Source: Phycisphaerae bacterium
GTDB taxonomy: Bacteria > Planctomycetota > Phycisphaerae > UBA1845 > Fen-1342
Direction of reading: 5' to 3'
NCBI GenBank assembly: GCA_030428945.1
Contig: JAUIEC010000015.1
Location: 62,001 to 126,000, forward strand
DNA: 64,000 nt
Below, one piece after another: positions 1 through 8,419 of the stretch (within the stretch, counting starts at the first letter, position 1; each line of letters opens with the position of its first letter). A program made the position numbers and the translations under genes. The notes beneath the pieces were generated by a model, which was not told the DNA's origin, searched no databases, and worked only from the letters and a program-made list of their open reading frames with translations.

Positions 1-323
1 TGCCGGCAGAAGTAGATGCCCAGCCCGTCCTCGAAGTAGACGTTGACGACCGACAGGCCGAAGTTCGAGACCGACCGGACCCGCTCGACGCCCGGCAGGC
101 CCGCCATGGCCGCTTCGACCGGATAGGTGACGTACTGCTCGACCTCTTCCGGGGCCAGCCCCTCGGTGACCGTGAAGACCTGCACGAGGTTGGGCGAGAC
201 GTCGGGGAACGCGTCGACGGGCAACTGCCGATAGCTGTAGTACCCCCCGGCCATCACCAGGACGGATGCCAGCAGAACCAGCAGGCGGTTCTCCAGTCCG
301 AATCGAATCAGGGGCGGGATCAT
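1..323 (-). CDS. Heavy-metal RND efflux permease (CusA/CzcA family), N-terminal fragment
   Basis: The visible 107 residues are the N-terminus of an inner-membrane RND pump subunit. It starts MIPPLIRFGLENRLLV with a first membrane helix, then the family-typical LPVDAFPDVSP and the YPVEAAMAGLPGVERVRSVS porter-domain segment. The gene runs off the left edge, so most of its roughly 1000 residues are missing. The ATG lies 11 bases after the stop of the adaptor gene, so it is the last visible gene of a TolC-like / adaptor / permease operon read leftwards. CusA/CzcA pumps export Cu/Ag or Zn/Co/Cd by proton antiport; the fragment does not identify the metal. Confidence 0.9.
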   Translation of the reverse strand, partial: MIPPLIRFGLENRLLVLLASVLVMAGGYYSYRQLPVDAFPDVSPNLVQVFTVTEGLAPEEVEQYVTYPVEAAMAGLPGVERVRSVSNFGLSVVNVYFEDGLGIYFCR

Positions 324-334
324 GCGCGCTCCGT

Positions 335-1636
335 TCAGTGTGCGTGGCCGTCGCCGGCAAAGCTCTCCCGGCTGTGTTCGGCCTTGAGCAGGAACGCGCC
401 CTCGGTCGCAAGCCGCGTGCCGGCCGCCAGCCCGGAAAGGACTTCGACATGCGTCAGGCCGACCTGCCCCAGTCGCACGGCCCGCGGCGCGAAGCCGCGC
501 GGGACTTCGACGAACACGACGGTCTGCCCATCCAGCATCTGGAGTGCCTGGCGCGGAATCGCGACCGCGGCGTCGACGCGCTCGACCACGACTTCGGCGG
601 TGACGAACAGGCCCGGCCGCCAGGTTCCGTCGGGGTTGGCGAGCGTGGCCCGCGCGCTGGCGGTCCGGGTGGTCTCCTCGACCAGCGGGCTGAGGTACTC
701 GATCGTTGCGGTCGTCTGTCCGACCGACGGGGCGGTGACCGTGACGGTCTGGCCGGGCCGGATGTGGGCCAGGTCCTGCGGGTAGACGGTCAGGTCGACC
801 CAGACCGTCCGCAGGTCGGCCAGCAGAAACACGTCGGACGTGGTCGTGACCAGTTCGCCCAGCGCGATGTGCCGCTCGACCACGCGCCCGGAGAACGGCG
901 CCCGCAGTTCGTAGATCAGCAGTTCTTCCTCGTCCTGCTGCAGGATCAGGTCCAGTTCGTCATGCGTCAGGCCGTAGGTGTGCAGGCGGACGTCGGCCGC
1001 CCGCAGGGCGATGCGGGCCTCGGCCACGTCCCGCTCGACCGCGATGAAATCCAGGTCGGCCACCACGCCGCGGGCCCGCAGTTCCTGGTCGGCCCGCAGC
1101 GTGGCCTCGGCGACCGTCGCCCGCTGGCGTGCGGCCAGGTAGCGGGCCTTGGCTTCGGCCAGTTCCCGGCTTTCGAGCACGGCCATCACGTCACCGGCGG
1201 CGACCTGGTCGCCGATGCCCTGGCGAACGTCGCGGACGATGCCGCCAACGCGCGGCACGATGTGGGCCAGGCGTTCGGGATTCAGCAGCACTTCGCCGGA
1301 CAGGCTGCGGGTCAGTTGCAGCGTCCGCGGGCCGGCCGCCTGCACGCGAACGCCGACCTCCCGCATGACCTCCTCGGAAATCTCGATCGGGGGTTCGTCC
1401 TCGTGCGCCGCGGACCCGTGGTCGTGCCCGGCGTCATGCGCGTGATCGTGCGGGTCGGCATCCGCGTGGTCGTCGATCTCGTCGTGGTCGTCCGCATCGT
1501 GAGTGGCGGTCGACGCGGGCCCCGGCAGCCAGGTGTGCAGAGCGCCCTGCCGGTGCGCGATCAGCAGAGCACCGCCGGCAAGCAGCACGCCGCCGACCAG
1601 GCCGGCGGTCAGCCAGAGCAGGGGGGATGTCTTCAT
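335..1636 (-). CDS. RND efflux periplasmic adaptor (CusB/CzcB, HlyD fold) with His/Asp-rich N-terminal segment
   Basis: A 433-aa membrane-fusion protein linking the permease to the outer-membrane channel. An N-terminal hydrophobic anchor (about residues 7-28) is followed by a His/Asp-rich stretch (about 43-80, many HD and HDH pairs) that probably binds metal. After this come HlyD-type lipoyl, barrel and membrane-proximal domains, with the late motif PRQALQMLDGQTVVFV. The protein ends in GDGHAH, adding more His. The ATG overlaps the TGA of the upstream TolC-like gene by 4 bases, indicating translational coupling. The His-rich insert favours divalent cations such as Zn, Cd, Co or Ni over a drug pump; the metal itself is inference. 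Confidence 0.92.
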   Translation of the reverse strand: MKTSPLLWLTAGLVGGVLLAGGALLIAHRQGALHTWLPGPASTATHDADDHDEIDDHADADPHDHAHDAGHDHGSAAHEDEPPIEISEEVMREVGVRVQAAGPRTLQLTRSLSGEVLLNPERLAHIVPRVGGIVRDVRQGIGDQVAAGDVMAVLESRELAEAKARYLAARQRATVAEATLRADQELRARGVVADLDFIAVERDVAEARIALRAADVRLHTYGLTHDELDLILQQDEEELLIYELRAPFSGRVVERHIALGELVTTTSDVFLLADLRTVWVDLTVYPQDLAHIRPGQTVTVTAPSVGQTTATIEYLSPLVEETTRTASARATLANPDGTWRPGLFVTAEVVVERVDAAVAIPRQALQMLDGQTVVFVEVPRGFAPRAVRLGQVGLTHVEVLSGLAAGTRLATEGAFLLKAEHSRESFAGDGHAH

Positions 1637-3180
1637 GACTGGCCCTCGATCGGAACATCGGTGATCGTTGTCGGTCGGGTCGTGGTCGGCGGTTTGCCGT
1701 CGGACGGCGGCAGCAGGTCCGCCAGCGGCAGGCCGACCGTGCGTTCGAGGACCGGGACGACCGCGGCCGCCTGCTGCAGCGCGGCGGCCTGGTCCTGGCG
1801 GGCGGCGAGGTAGGCCCGCTCGGCATCCAGCACCGAGAGGATCGACGACTTGCCCGCCCGATACGAGTCGCGCGACATTTCGAGGCTGCGGTGCGCCTGG
1901 GGGACGACTTTCTCAGCGTAGAAGCGGGCCAGTTCCCAGGCGGTGCGGGCCTGGTCGGTCGCCTGGCGGACTTCCTGGCGAACGGATCGTTCGAGCCCTT
2001 CGAGCAGGCGCTGCCGCTGCGCGAGTTCGTACCCGGCCCGGGCGATGCGGGCCTGGTTCTGGTCGAACAATGGAAGTTCGAGCGCGATCATCGGCCCGAT
2101 CACGAAGTCCGTGTTCAGATCGCCGGCCCGCGGTTTGGGATCCGGAGGCGTCAACTGCCCGGCCGCGGCCGAGGCCAGCGCGGTCTCGACGACGAAGTTG
2201 CGGCCGGTGGCGCGTTCGCGCGCTTCGCGTTCGAAGGCGACGCCGACCGAGAGTGTCGGGAAGACGCGCAGGCGTTGCAGTTGCAGTCGCTCGTCGGCCG
2301 AGGCGACCGCGGCCCGGAGCGCCTGGAGATCAAGCCGCCGGTCCAGCGCCAGGGCGGTCAGACGATCGGGATCGAAGGTGTCGCCCGGCGGCAGCGGGAG
2401 AGGTTCGGCCAGCCTGATGCGCTGCGGGTCGTCGGCCAGTCCGAGGATCGTCGCCAGCGAACGCATCGCCGTCGCTTCGGCCAGGCGGGCCCGCTTGACC
2501 GCCAGTTCGGCCTGCAGCAGCACCCCCTGGGCGAGGTTGACATCCAGTTCGCTGCCGGCCCCGGCCCGGCGGCGCAGCCGGGTGAGGTCGACCACCGTTT
2601 CGCTGACCGCGAGGTTCTCACGCGTGATCGCGAGGCGCCGCGCAGCCCCGCCGGCCTCGTAGCAGGCGGCCTTGGCGTCGGCCGCCGTGCGGGCCGCCAG
2701 GTGCGCGATCTGCAGGATCGTCTGCTCGAGGTTGCGGGCGGCGGCCCGTTCGCGGACGGGAATCTGCCACAGGTCGGCGATGTTCTGGGCCAGGTCGAAG
2801 TCGAGATTCGCCAGGCCGCCGGCCGACGGCAGACGCAGGGCCAGGCCGAGGGTCGGGTTGCTGAGCAGGCCGGCCTGTACGAGGTCGGCCCTCGCCATGC
2901 CGATGCGATACAGGGCACCCTGCAGCGTCGGGTTGTTCAGCAGGGCGATCTGGGCCGCTTCCGATGCGGTCAGGCCGTCGGCAAGGGCGGCGGTGATCCA
3001 GTCCTGGCCGGCCTGCATCTGTCGAGGGTCGAACAGTTGCGTCTGTCCGGTGGCCCGGGCGACGTGCGTGCCGACCCGCTCGAAGTCGGGGCCGGGGTCG
3101 ACGGTCGCGCAGCCGCAGAGCGTGCCGAGCGCGGTCAGCAGCGCGAGTCGCGCCGCGCGGGGCGCAGGGGGCGTGGGCAT
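1633..3180 (-). CDS. TolC-family outer-membrane efflux lipoprotein (CusC/CzcC-like)
   Basis: A 515-aa outer-membrane factor of a tripartite metal pump. The N-terminus is a lipoprotein signal with Cys24 as likely lipidation site (ALGTLCGCATV). Two long alpha-helical OEP repeats follow, with typical features such as LLNNPTLQGALYRIGMARADLVQAGLLSNP and a second-half ELPLFDQNQARIARA (shown as separate short motifs of longer helices). Length is normal for CusC/OprM-type proteins. It is the first gene of the coupled trio and overlaps the adaptor by 4 bases. A small Cys/His-rich exported protein is encoded 95 bases upstream on the same strand. Confidence 0.92.
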   Translation of the reverse strand: MPTPPAPRAARLALLTALGTLCGCATVDPGPDFERVGTHVARATGQTQLFDPRQMQAGQDWITAALADGLTASEAAQIALLNNPTLQGALYRIGMARADLVQAGLLSNPTLGLALRLPSAGGLANLDFDLAQNIADLWQIPVRERAAARNLEQTILQIAHLAARTAADAKAACYEAGGAARRLAITRENLAVSETVVDLTRLRRRAGAGSELDVNLAQGVLLQAELAVKRARLAEATAMRSLATILGLADDPQRIRLAEPLPLPPGDTFDPDRLTALALDRRLDLQALRAAVASADERLQLQRLRVFPTLSVGVAFEREARERATGRNFVVETALASAAAGQLTPPDPKPRAGDLNTDFVIGPMIALELPLFDQNQARIARAGYELAQRQRLLEGLERSVRQEVRQATDQARTAWELARFYAEKVVPQAHRSLEMSRDSYRAGKSSILSVLDAERAYLAARQDQAAALQQAAAVVPVLERTVGLPLADLLPPSDGKPPTTTRPTTITDVPIEGQS

Positions 3181-3275
3181 CAGTGGTTTCCCGTTGGGAT
3201 ACAGTCGTTCCGAGAACCGGCGCCGACCGGGTGGCCGTCGCCGCCGTTGCGTGGCCGCGTGCGGGCTGTCGGGGA

Positions 3276-3671
3276 TCAGTTCAGGAGCGGCAGGTCGCTG
3301 GGGTGGACCGGCAGGCGGGGGCCGACGTCGGCGTCCCAGGGTGTGCGGCCGGGGCGGTGGCGAGCCGGAGCGGCCCCGAAGGCACGAGTCGCCAGGCGGG
3401 CATGCTGATCGAGCGGTGCGATTTCGTCGGGCGTCGACCGGGCTGACTTGGCGACGACGAGCAGGCTGCAGGGATCGCTGGAGCAGTCGGTGTCATGCGA
3501 GCAGGGCCCGCCATGGGGATCGCAGTCGCACGCGGGCGTGGCGTCTGCGCAGGCGTCCGCCGCTTCGGCCGGTCCGTGGCAGGCATGTTCGATCGCCCCG
3601 GCCAGGCACAACATGGGCGAAGCCAGCAGGGACCAGCAGGCCAGCAGCAGGATGGCGTTGCGGCGCAACAT
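3276..3671 (-). CDS. Small exported Cys/His-rich protein, probable metal-binding partner of the efflux operon
   Basis: A 131-aa protein with an N-terminal signal sequence (MLRRNAILLLACWSLLASPM) and a compact Cys/His/Asp cluster at about residues 32-66, including HACHGP, CDCDPHGGPCSHD and DCSSDPCS. It ends in a hydrophobic LPVHPSDLPLLN tail. I chose the ATG at 3671 over an in-frame TTG at 3692 because it begins the signal peptide directly. The gene is on the same strand as, and immediately upstream of, the metal RND genes, so a periplasmic metal-binding or metal-sensing role is plausible. I cannot assign a named family with certainty. Confidence 0.7.
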   Translation of the reverse strand: MLRRNAILLLACWSLLASPMLCLAGAIEHACHGPAEAADACADATPACDCDPHGGPCSHDTDCSSDPCSLLVVAKSARSTPDEIAPLDQHARLATRAFGAAPARHRPGRTPWDADVGPRLPVHPSDLPLLN

Positions 3672-3702
3672 GGCTCGTAGCGTAACGCACAACTGTTCGG
3701 CG

Positions 3703-4776
3703 TCAACGCTGGATTGCCGGGGGCGGCGTGGCGGGCGGGGGTCTCGGATCGGGGACCTGCGAGCCGAGCAGGACGGCGACCCAGCGGGTGCGCGGGTCCT
3801 GTTCGAGCGCGATGCGGGCGGTGGCGGTCAGCGGAACGGACAGCAGCATGCCGATCGGACCGAGGACCCAGCCCCAGAAGACCAGCGAAACGAAGACGAC
3901 CAGGGTCGAGAGGCCGACGCTCTGCCCCATCACGCGGGGTTCGATCAGGCTGCCGATGATCTGGTTGATGACGAGGTAGCCGCCGGCGATCCAGACCGCC
4001 CCCTGCGGGTCATTCTGCAGCAGGGCGATCATCACCGGCGGGATCGCGGCGATGATGGACCCGATGTTCGGCACGAAGTTCAGGGCGAAGGCCAGCAGGC
4101 CCCACAGCAGCGGGTTCGACCCGCCCAGCAGGATCAGCCAGACCGCGATCAGCCCGCCGGTCACGCCGCTGGTGATCGTCTTGACGGCCATGTAGCGGCG
4201 GATGTTGTCGAGCATGTGCGTGGCGCTGTGCAGGCGATTCTCGGCCTCGGGTGAGATCGCCCGCAGCTTGGCGGGAAAGCCGGAGGCTTCCAGCAGGATG
4301 AAGACGACGGTCAGCAGGATCAGCAGGGCTTTGCCGAGCAGTTCACTGACGCCGTTCACCAGGCTGCCGACCATCCCCATGGCCGCGCTGGGACTGAATG
4401 CCTCGGTCCAGCGTTCGTCGGCCGTCTCGATTCCCTTGCTGGCCAGCCAGGCCCGGAACTGGTCGGTCTGTTCTCGGGCGGCCGCCTGGTAGGCGGGCAG
4501 GTTGGCGGAGAACTGTTCGAACGAGGTGCTGACGATGATTACGGTCGCGAAGCACAGTCCGCTGAGCGCGACCACCAGCACGGACAGGGCGACCAGGGCC
4601 GGCACGCCGCGACGCCGCATGCCGACATAAACCGGCGCGGCGATCACCGAAATGAAGATCGCCAGCAGCAGCGGCACCACGATCGTCCGGGCCGCACGGA
4701 TCCCGGCGATGATGATCACCATCGCGGCCGCCGCGATCAGCGGGTTCCCACGCGGCAGATGCTGGCGAACCGTCAT
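3703..4776 (-). CDS. AI-2E family transporter (PerM/YdiK-like permease)
   Basis: A polytopic inner-membrane protein of about 357 aa. It has a hydrophobic N-terminal pair (IAAAAMVIIIAGIRAARTIV), a large soluble segment around residues 80-140, and a C-terminal bundle with the family-typical ALNFVPNIGSIIAAIPPV and LIEPRVMGQSVGLSTLVV. The ATG at 4776 fits the usual family N-terminus; an in-frame GTG at 4803 would add nine residues and cannot be excluded. Members have been linked to autoinducer-2 export, Na+/H+ antiport or unknown substrates, so no substrate can be given. The Cys-rich protein gene follows after 31 bases. Confidence 0.88.
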   Translation of the reverse strand: MTVRQHLPRGNPLIAAAAMVIIIAGIRAARTIVVPLLLAIFISVIAAPVYVGMRRRGVPALVALSVLVVALSGLCFATVIIVSTSFEQFSANLPAYQAAAREQTDQFRAWLASKGIETADERWTEAFSPSAAMGMVGSLVNGVSELLGKALLILLTVVFILLEASGFPAKLRAISPEAENRLHSATHMLDNIRRYMAVKTITSGVTGGLIAVWLILLGGSNPLLWGLLAFALNFVPNIGSIIAAIPPVMIALLQNDPQGAVWIAGGYLVINQIIGSLIEPRVMGQSVGLSTLVVFVSLVFWGWVLGPIGMLLSVPLTATARIALEQDPRTRWVAVLLGSQVPDPRPPPATPPPAIQR

Positions 4777-4854
4777 GGTGCAGCCACTCGGCAGGTCGGA
4801 CACATGCCCTCATCATGCGTGGCCGACCCGCGACTGGCAACAGGGTATCCGGGA

Positions 4855-4892
4855 GGGAACAGGGAACAGGGAACAGGGAACAGGGAACAGGG
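4855..4892 (+). repeat. Heptamer array (GGGAACA)5 plus GGG
   Basis: Five perfect 7-bp units plus a final GGG. It is inverted relative to the array at 4986-5011, about 93 bases away, so a leftward transcript leaving the 5028 gene would contain both arms and could fold into a long hairpin. The six GGG tracts with 4-nt spacers also match a G-quadruplex pattern on the plus strand. Confidence 0.95.
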
Positions 4893-4985
4893 TTCATCGC
4901 CACGCCGGGAACTGGGGTCGGACTCGTCCCCGAAGCTGTCTCAACACCGGGCGAAAAGCAGGGAACAGGGAAGCGGGGGAACGGA

Positions 4986-5011
4986 TTCCCTGTTCCCTGT
5001 TCCCTGTTCCC
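4986..5011 (-). repeat. Heptamer array at the 3' end of the dockerin-type gene
   Basis: TTCCCTG units on the plus strand, i.e. GGGAACA-type units on the minus strand, with four C3/G3 tracts. It starts 16 bases after the stop codon of the minus-strand gene ending at 5028, with the G-rich strand in sense orientation. A degenerate unit of the opposite orientation lies at 4960-4973. Confidence 0.93.
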
Positions 5012-5027
5012 TTTCCGATTCAGCCCA

Positions 5028-8000
5028 TCAGCATCGCGCTCCGAAGCGGGCCAGGACGAGGCTCAGGTCGTCCATATCGGTGTCTCCGTCGCCGTCGGCA
5101 TCGCCCGCCGCGGCCGGGCCGGGGTTGCCGTAGTCGGCCAGGACCTGCGCGAGGTCGCTGAGCGTTACGAAACCGTCGCCGTCGGTATCCGGACACGGAC
5201 CGCTGCCGGCCAGGTAGGTCAGGTCGGCCGATCCTCCCAGTCCCTGCAGGCCGATGGTCGGCGGCGTGGTCGTCAGGTCGATCTGCAGACCGCCGCCGGA
5301 CTGCAGCGAGAGCCAGACCCGCTGCCCGTCGGTCGCCAGCCCGGTCGGGAAACTTGCGGCCGACAGCAGGCCGGTCAGGTCGGCGACGACCGAGTACACG
5401 CCCGTGTCGAGATCGACCCGTGCCAGGCGCGGCGGAACGGTCCCCAGCACCAGCAGGCTGTCGTTCGGGTCGAACGCCAGCACGCTCGCGGTCATGTTCG
5501 GATCGCTCAGCACCTGCACGCCGTTCGGATCGGCCGGGTCGATCACGGTCACGCCCGATCCGCCCACGGCCGCGATCAGCCCGTCGCTGCGGACGTCGAT
5601 GCGGCGCAGGCCGAGCAGGGCGGCGCTCTGCAGCAGCGGCGTGGCCGTGTCGGTGTCGGCGTCGTAGCGTCCGATCGCCCCGATGGCGCCGGTCCCCTGC
5701 GAGAAGCCGAGGAAGACGGCGGTGTTGTCGCGCGGATCGACGGCGACGTCGCTCAGGAAGGGCGCGTTGCTGACGCCGAGGACCCGGCTCGGGAAGATGA
5801 CGCCGCCGAAGTCACTGCCGTCGAAGATGTCGAACGCGAGCGTTTCGGGGTTGATCCGCAGGTTGGGCAGTCCGCACAGCCAGATGTCGCCGTTCGGTCC
5901 GCTGCCCATCCCGGTATAGATCTCCGGCGTCAGGCACAGCACGTCCTCGCTCTGCGGAAGGTGCTGCACGATGCCCTCGAACGCGCGCAGCGCGAGCAGT
6001 TGCCCACCCGTCGGCGGGGCCGGAACCAGCAGCAGTTGCACGACCGCGTTGGCATCATCCGAACATCCCGCCGTGCTGCCGAGGAAGCTCAGCAGCGTCC
6101 GGCACTCGTCCGGCAGGTCAAGTTGCACGCGGAAGGTGACCGTCGCCTGCCCGCCGGCCGGGAGCGTGCCGCTCCAGCGGACTTCGCGGGTGGCGGCGTC
6201 CCAGGTGGCGCCCGGATCGGTCGGGGCGACAAAGGGCGGATCGCTCTGCGGAATCCAGCCCGGGGGCAGCACGGCGAACCCGCTGACGGGCTGCGGCGAC
6301 TGCACGTTGTTGGCCATTACAAGCTGGACGTCGATGATCCCGCCGGCCCGGACAGCCTGGATCGTCTGGTTGAAGATCCCCTGTGGCGGCGAGACGCCCA
6401 GCACCTGCAGGTGCGAGGTCACCGGCAACTGGATCGGCGTCGCCGCCGGGGGCGCGGGCTGGCCGAGGTTGACGCCGCAGCCGTCGCGGACGAGCACACT
6501 GTTGCCGAAGTTCAACTGCGTGTCCGTTCGCGTGGTGCAGGCATCGACCAGTACGTCGAACGCGACCGTCACGGTGCCGCTCGCCGGCAGGCTGCCGCTC
6601 CAGTTCAGGTTGCTGACACCCTGGACCTGGACCGTGCCGCCGCCGTCGTTGACCACGCGGTCGAAGCTGACCGCCTGGCCGAGGTTCAGGCTGAAGTTCA
6701 CGCCGGGTCGCGCGACGGGCTCGGTGTTGGTCAGCGCAATCGCATAGCCGAGCCGATCGCCGCGCAGCAGCGGCGTCGCGGACGGCTGGGCCGTGATGGT
6801 GACGTCCAGCGGCGTGGTCGGTCCGCCCTGCACGGTGGTGGTCATCGGCGTGGCGGACTGCACCACGATGCCGGCCCGGATGGTGCAGTTGTTGTTGACC
6901 ACTTCGGTCGCCCCGCAGGGAACCGCGACCGTCAGGGTCACGGCACCGCCCGATCCGGCGCCCACGTCGCCCAGTTGCCATTCGACGGCACCGCCGATCA
7001 GCGTCCCGCCGTGACTGGCCGACACGAAGGTGGCGCCGGCCGGCACGAAGTCCTGCAGCAGCACGCCGGTCGCGGCGTCGCCGGTATTGGCGTAGGTGAT
7101 CTGGTAGGTCAGGTCACCGCCTTCGCTGATCGTCGACGGCGCGGCCAGGTCGAGCGTGAACGACGGCATCGGGCAGGTGTCGCAGGTCGTGCCGGCCCCG
7201 TTGAAGGTTCCGCCGGCGTTCTCGCACAGCGACTGCGGCGCGTCCGGCACGCAGCTCTGGCCGATGCAGCAGGCCCCGGTCGGTTCCGGGGGCGGGCAGT
7301 CGCCGCAGGTCGCCGCGGCCCCCAGCCAGTTGCCGCCGGCCGCCAGGCAGTCGGCTTCCGTGCGGAGATCGCAGGTCGCATCGGGCAGGCAGCAGGGACC
7401 CTGCGCCGGGCCGCTTGCCAGGCAGTCGGGGATTCCCGTCAGGGTGGTCAGCGGACTGCCGCCCTGGCTGAGTACGACGTCGAACACGCCGCCGGCCACG
7501 TTCTGGACCGCGGCGGTCACGCCGGCGCCGAGGTCATCGAGCGAGGTGCCGGGCGTCAGGTCGGTGCCGAGGACGCCCGGGCACAGGTCGACCAGGTCGT
7601 AGTCGGCCGTGGCGGCGACGCCGTGCCGGATCAGCGCGATGGTGCCCGAGGGGGCGAACTGCACCGCTTCGACGCTCGGGTTGAACGGGAACGGCGAGGT
7701 GCTGTGGGCCCCGCTGTTCAGGTCGATCCATTCGATGAACTGCTGGCTGGAGATGTTGCCGCGGGTCACCAGGTAGGCGATCCGCTGGGGCGAACCGGCC
7801 GCCAGGCCGTCGTAGTAGCCTTCGGTCGCGATCGTCTCCGGCACGCAGACCGTGCGCAGCAGCGTCAGGCGGTCGGGATTCTGCTCGACCCGCAGGTAGC
7901 TGACTTCGACCGGCGTGCGCCCGGGTACCGAGGCGGCCGGGCAGTCGCCGGCGGCGCTGCGCGAGGCGCGGACGATGTCGCCGGCGTTGTTCAGGAAGGA

Positions 8001-8195
8001 GGTCCCGCCGATGTAGTCGCTCGGGATCGGGTACTGCGTGCCGTTGATGATGTACTGCGTCCCGGTCGGGTCGGTGCCGATCGGGTTGGTCCAGCTCGTG
8101 CCGGACGCGAACGGTCCGGGCAGGCTTTGCGCGGATGCGGTCGCAGCGGTTCCAAGCAGCAGCAGTGCAAGCGCTGGCAGGCGAAGTGGTCTCAT
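5028..8195 (-). CDS. Large exported modular protein: GACC motifs, DUF11-type domains, beta-propeller-like region, C-terminal dockerin-like repeat
   Basis: A 1055-aa exported protein. The ATG at 8195 starts a clear signal peptide (MRPLRLPALALLLLGTAATA, cleavage near ASAQ). In order: an N-terminal propeller-like domain; two Cys-rich GACC-type modules near residues 267 and 307 (GPCCLPDATC, GACCIGQSC); DUF11-like repeats from about 348 (TYQITYANTGDAATGVLLQD); a second propeller-like region at about 750-1000; and a dockerin-like pair of calcium loops at the C-terminus (DTDGDGFVTLSDLAQVLADY, then DADGDGDTDMDDLSLVLARF). It is probably a cell-surface or extracellular adhesin or structural protein. 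I see no catalytic motif. Dockerin-like tails in planctomycetes are usually not part of cellulosomes. Confidence 0.85.
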   Translation of the reverse strand: MRPLRLPALALLLLGTAATASAQSLPGPFASGTSWTNPIGTDPTGTQYIINGTQYPIPSDYIGGTSFLNNAGDIVRASRSAAGDCPAASVPGRTPVEVSYLRVEQNPDRLTLLRTVCVPETIATEGYYDGLAAGSPQRIAYLVTRGNISSQQFIEWIDLNSGAHSTSPFPFNPSVEAVQFAPSGTIALIRHGVAATADYDLVDLCPGVLGTDLTPGTSLDDLGAGVTAAVQNVAGGVFDVVLSQGGSPLTTLTGIPDCLASGPAQGPCCLPDATCDLRTEADCLAAGGNWLGAAATCGDCPPPEPTGACCIGQSCVPDAPQSLCENAGGTFNGAGTTCDTCPMPSFTLDLAAPSTISEGGDLTYQITYANTGDAATGVLLQDFVPAGATFVSASHGGTLIGGAVEWQLGDVGAGSGGAVTLTVAVPCGATEVVNNNCTIRAGIVVQSATPMTTTVQGGPTTPLDVTITAQPSATPLLRGDRLGYAIALTNTEPVARPGVNFSLNLGQAVSFDRVVNDGGGTVQVQGVSNLNWSGSLPASGTVTVAFDVLVDACTTRTDTQLNFGNSVLVRDGCGVNLGQPAPPAATPIQLPVTSHLQVLGVSPPQGIFNQTIQAVRAGGIIDVQLVMANNVQSPQPVSGFAVLPPGWIPQSDPPFVAPTDPGATWDAATREVRWSGTLPAGGQATVTFRVQLDLPDECRTLLSFLGSTAGCSDDANAVVQLLLVPAPPTGGQLLALRAFEGIVQHLPQSEDVLCLTPEIYTGMGSGPNGDIWLCGLPNLRINPETLAFDIFDGSDFGGVIFPSRVLGVSNAPFLSDVAVDPRDNTAVFLGFSQGTGAIGAIGRYDADTDTATPLLQSAALLGLRRIDVRSDGLIAAVGGSGVTVIDPADPNGVQVLSDPNMTASVLAFDPNDSLLVLGTVPPRLARVDLDTGVYSVVADLTGLLSAASFPTGLATDGQRVWLSLQSGGGLQIDLTTTPPTIGLQGLGGSADLTYLAGSGPCPDTDGDGFVTLSDLAQVLADYGNPGPAAAGDADGDGDTDMDDLSLVLARFGARC

Positions 8196-8202
8196 CGCGT
8201 GT

Positions 8203-8253
8203 GCTCCTGGGGCGGGGGTCCGTTCGTGACCGTCCGGCGCCCCCCTCTGGAGC
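8203..8253 (-). other. Possible hairpin in the 5' leader of the 8195 gene
   Basis: Nested complementary blocks GCTCC/GGAGC and GGGGCG/CGCCCC flank about 22 bases just upstream of the minus-strand ATG at 8195. The structure would lie near the ribosome-binding region and might influence translation. Function is not known. Confidence 0.4.
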
Positions 8254-8274
8254 AACCGCGAGAACGAACCGGCC

Positions 8275-8306
8275 GCAGAAACACAAACGCCGCCCGGGCG
8301 GGCGGC
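8275..8306 (-). terminator. Intrinsic terminator-like hairpin downstream of the GGDEF gene
   Basis: Read on the minus strand, a perfect 7-bp stem (GCCGCCC / GGGCGGC, loop 4) is followed by a T-rich tail (GTTTGTGTTT). It lies about 115 bases after the stop of the REC-GGDEF-HD-GYP gene and upstream of the next minus-strand gene, so it should end that transcript. Confidence 0.6.
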
Positions 8307-8380
8307 TTAACCGAAAACCATCACCGGTTTCTTCCGTCTGTCGCGATCCGAGCACGGGATCGCAGGTCGCAGTGTGCGAG

Positions 8381-8411
8381 CCCTGTTCCCTGTTCCCTGT
8401 TCCCTGTTCCC
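8381..8411 (-). repeat. Heptamer array at the 3' end of the GGDEF gene
   Basis: Five C3 tracts at 7-bp spacing on the plus strand, i.e. GGGAACA-type units in the sense orientation of the minus-strand gene that ends at 8420. Only 8 bases separate the array from the stop codon. The arrangement is the same as at 4986-5011 and 50522-50552. Confidence 0.94.
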
Positions 8412-8419
8412 TTTCAGCG

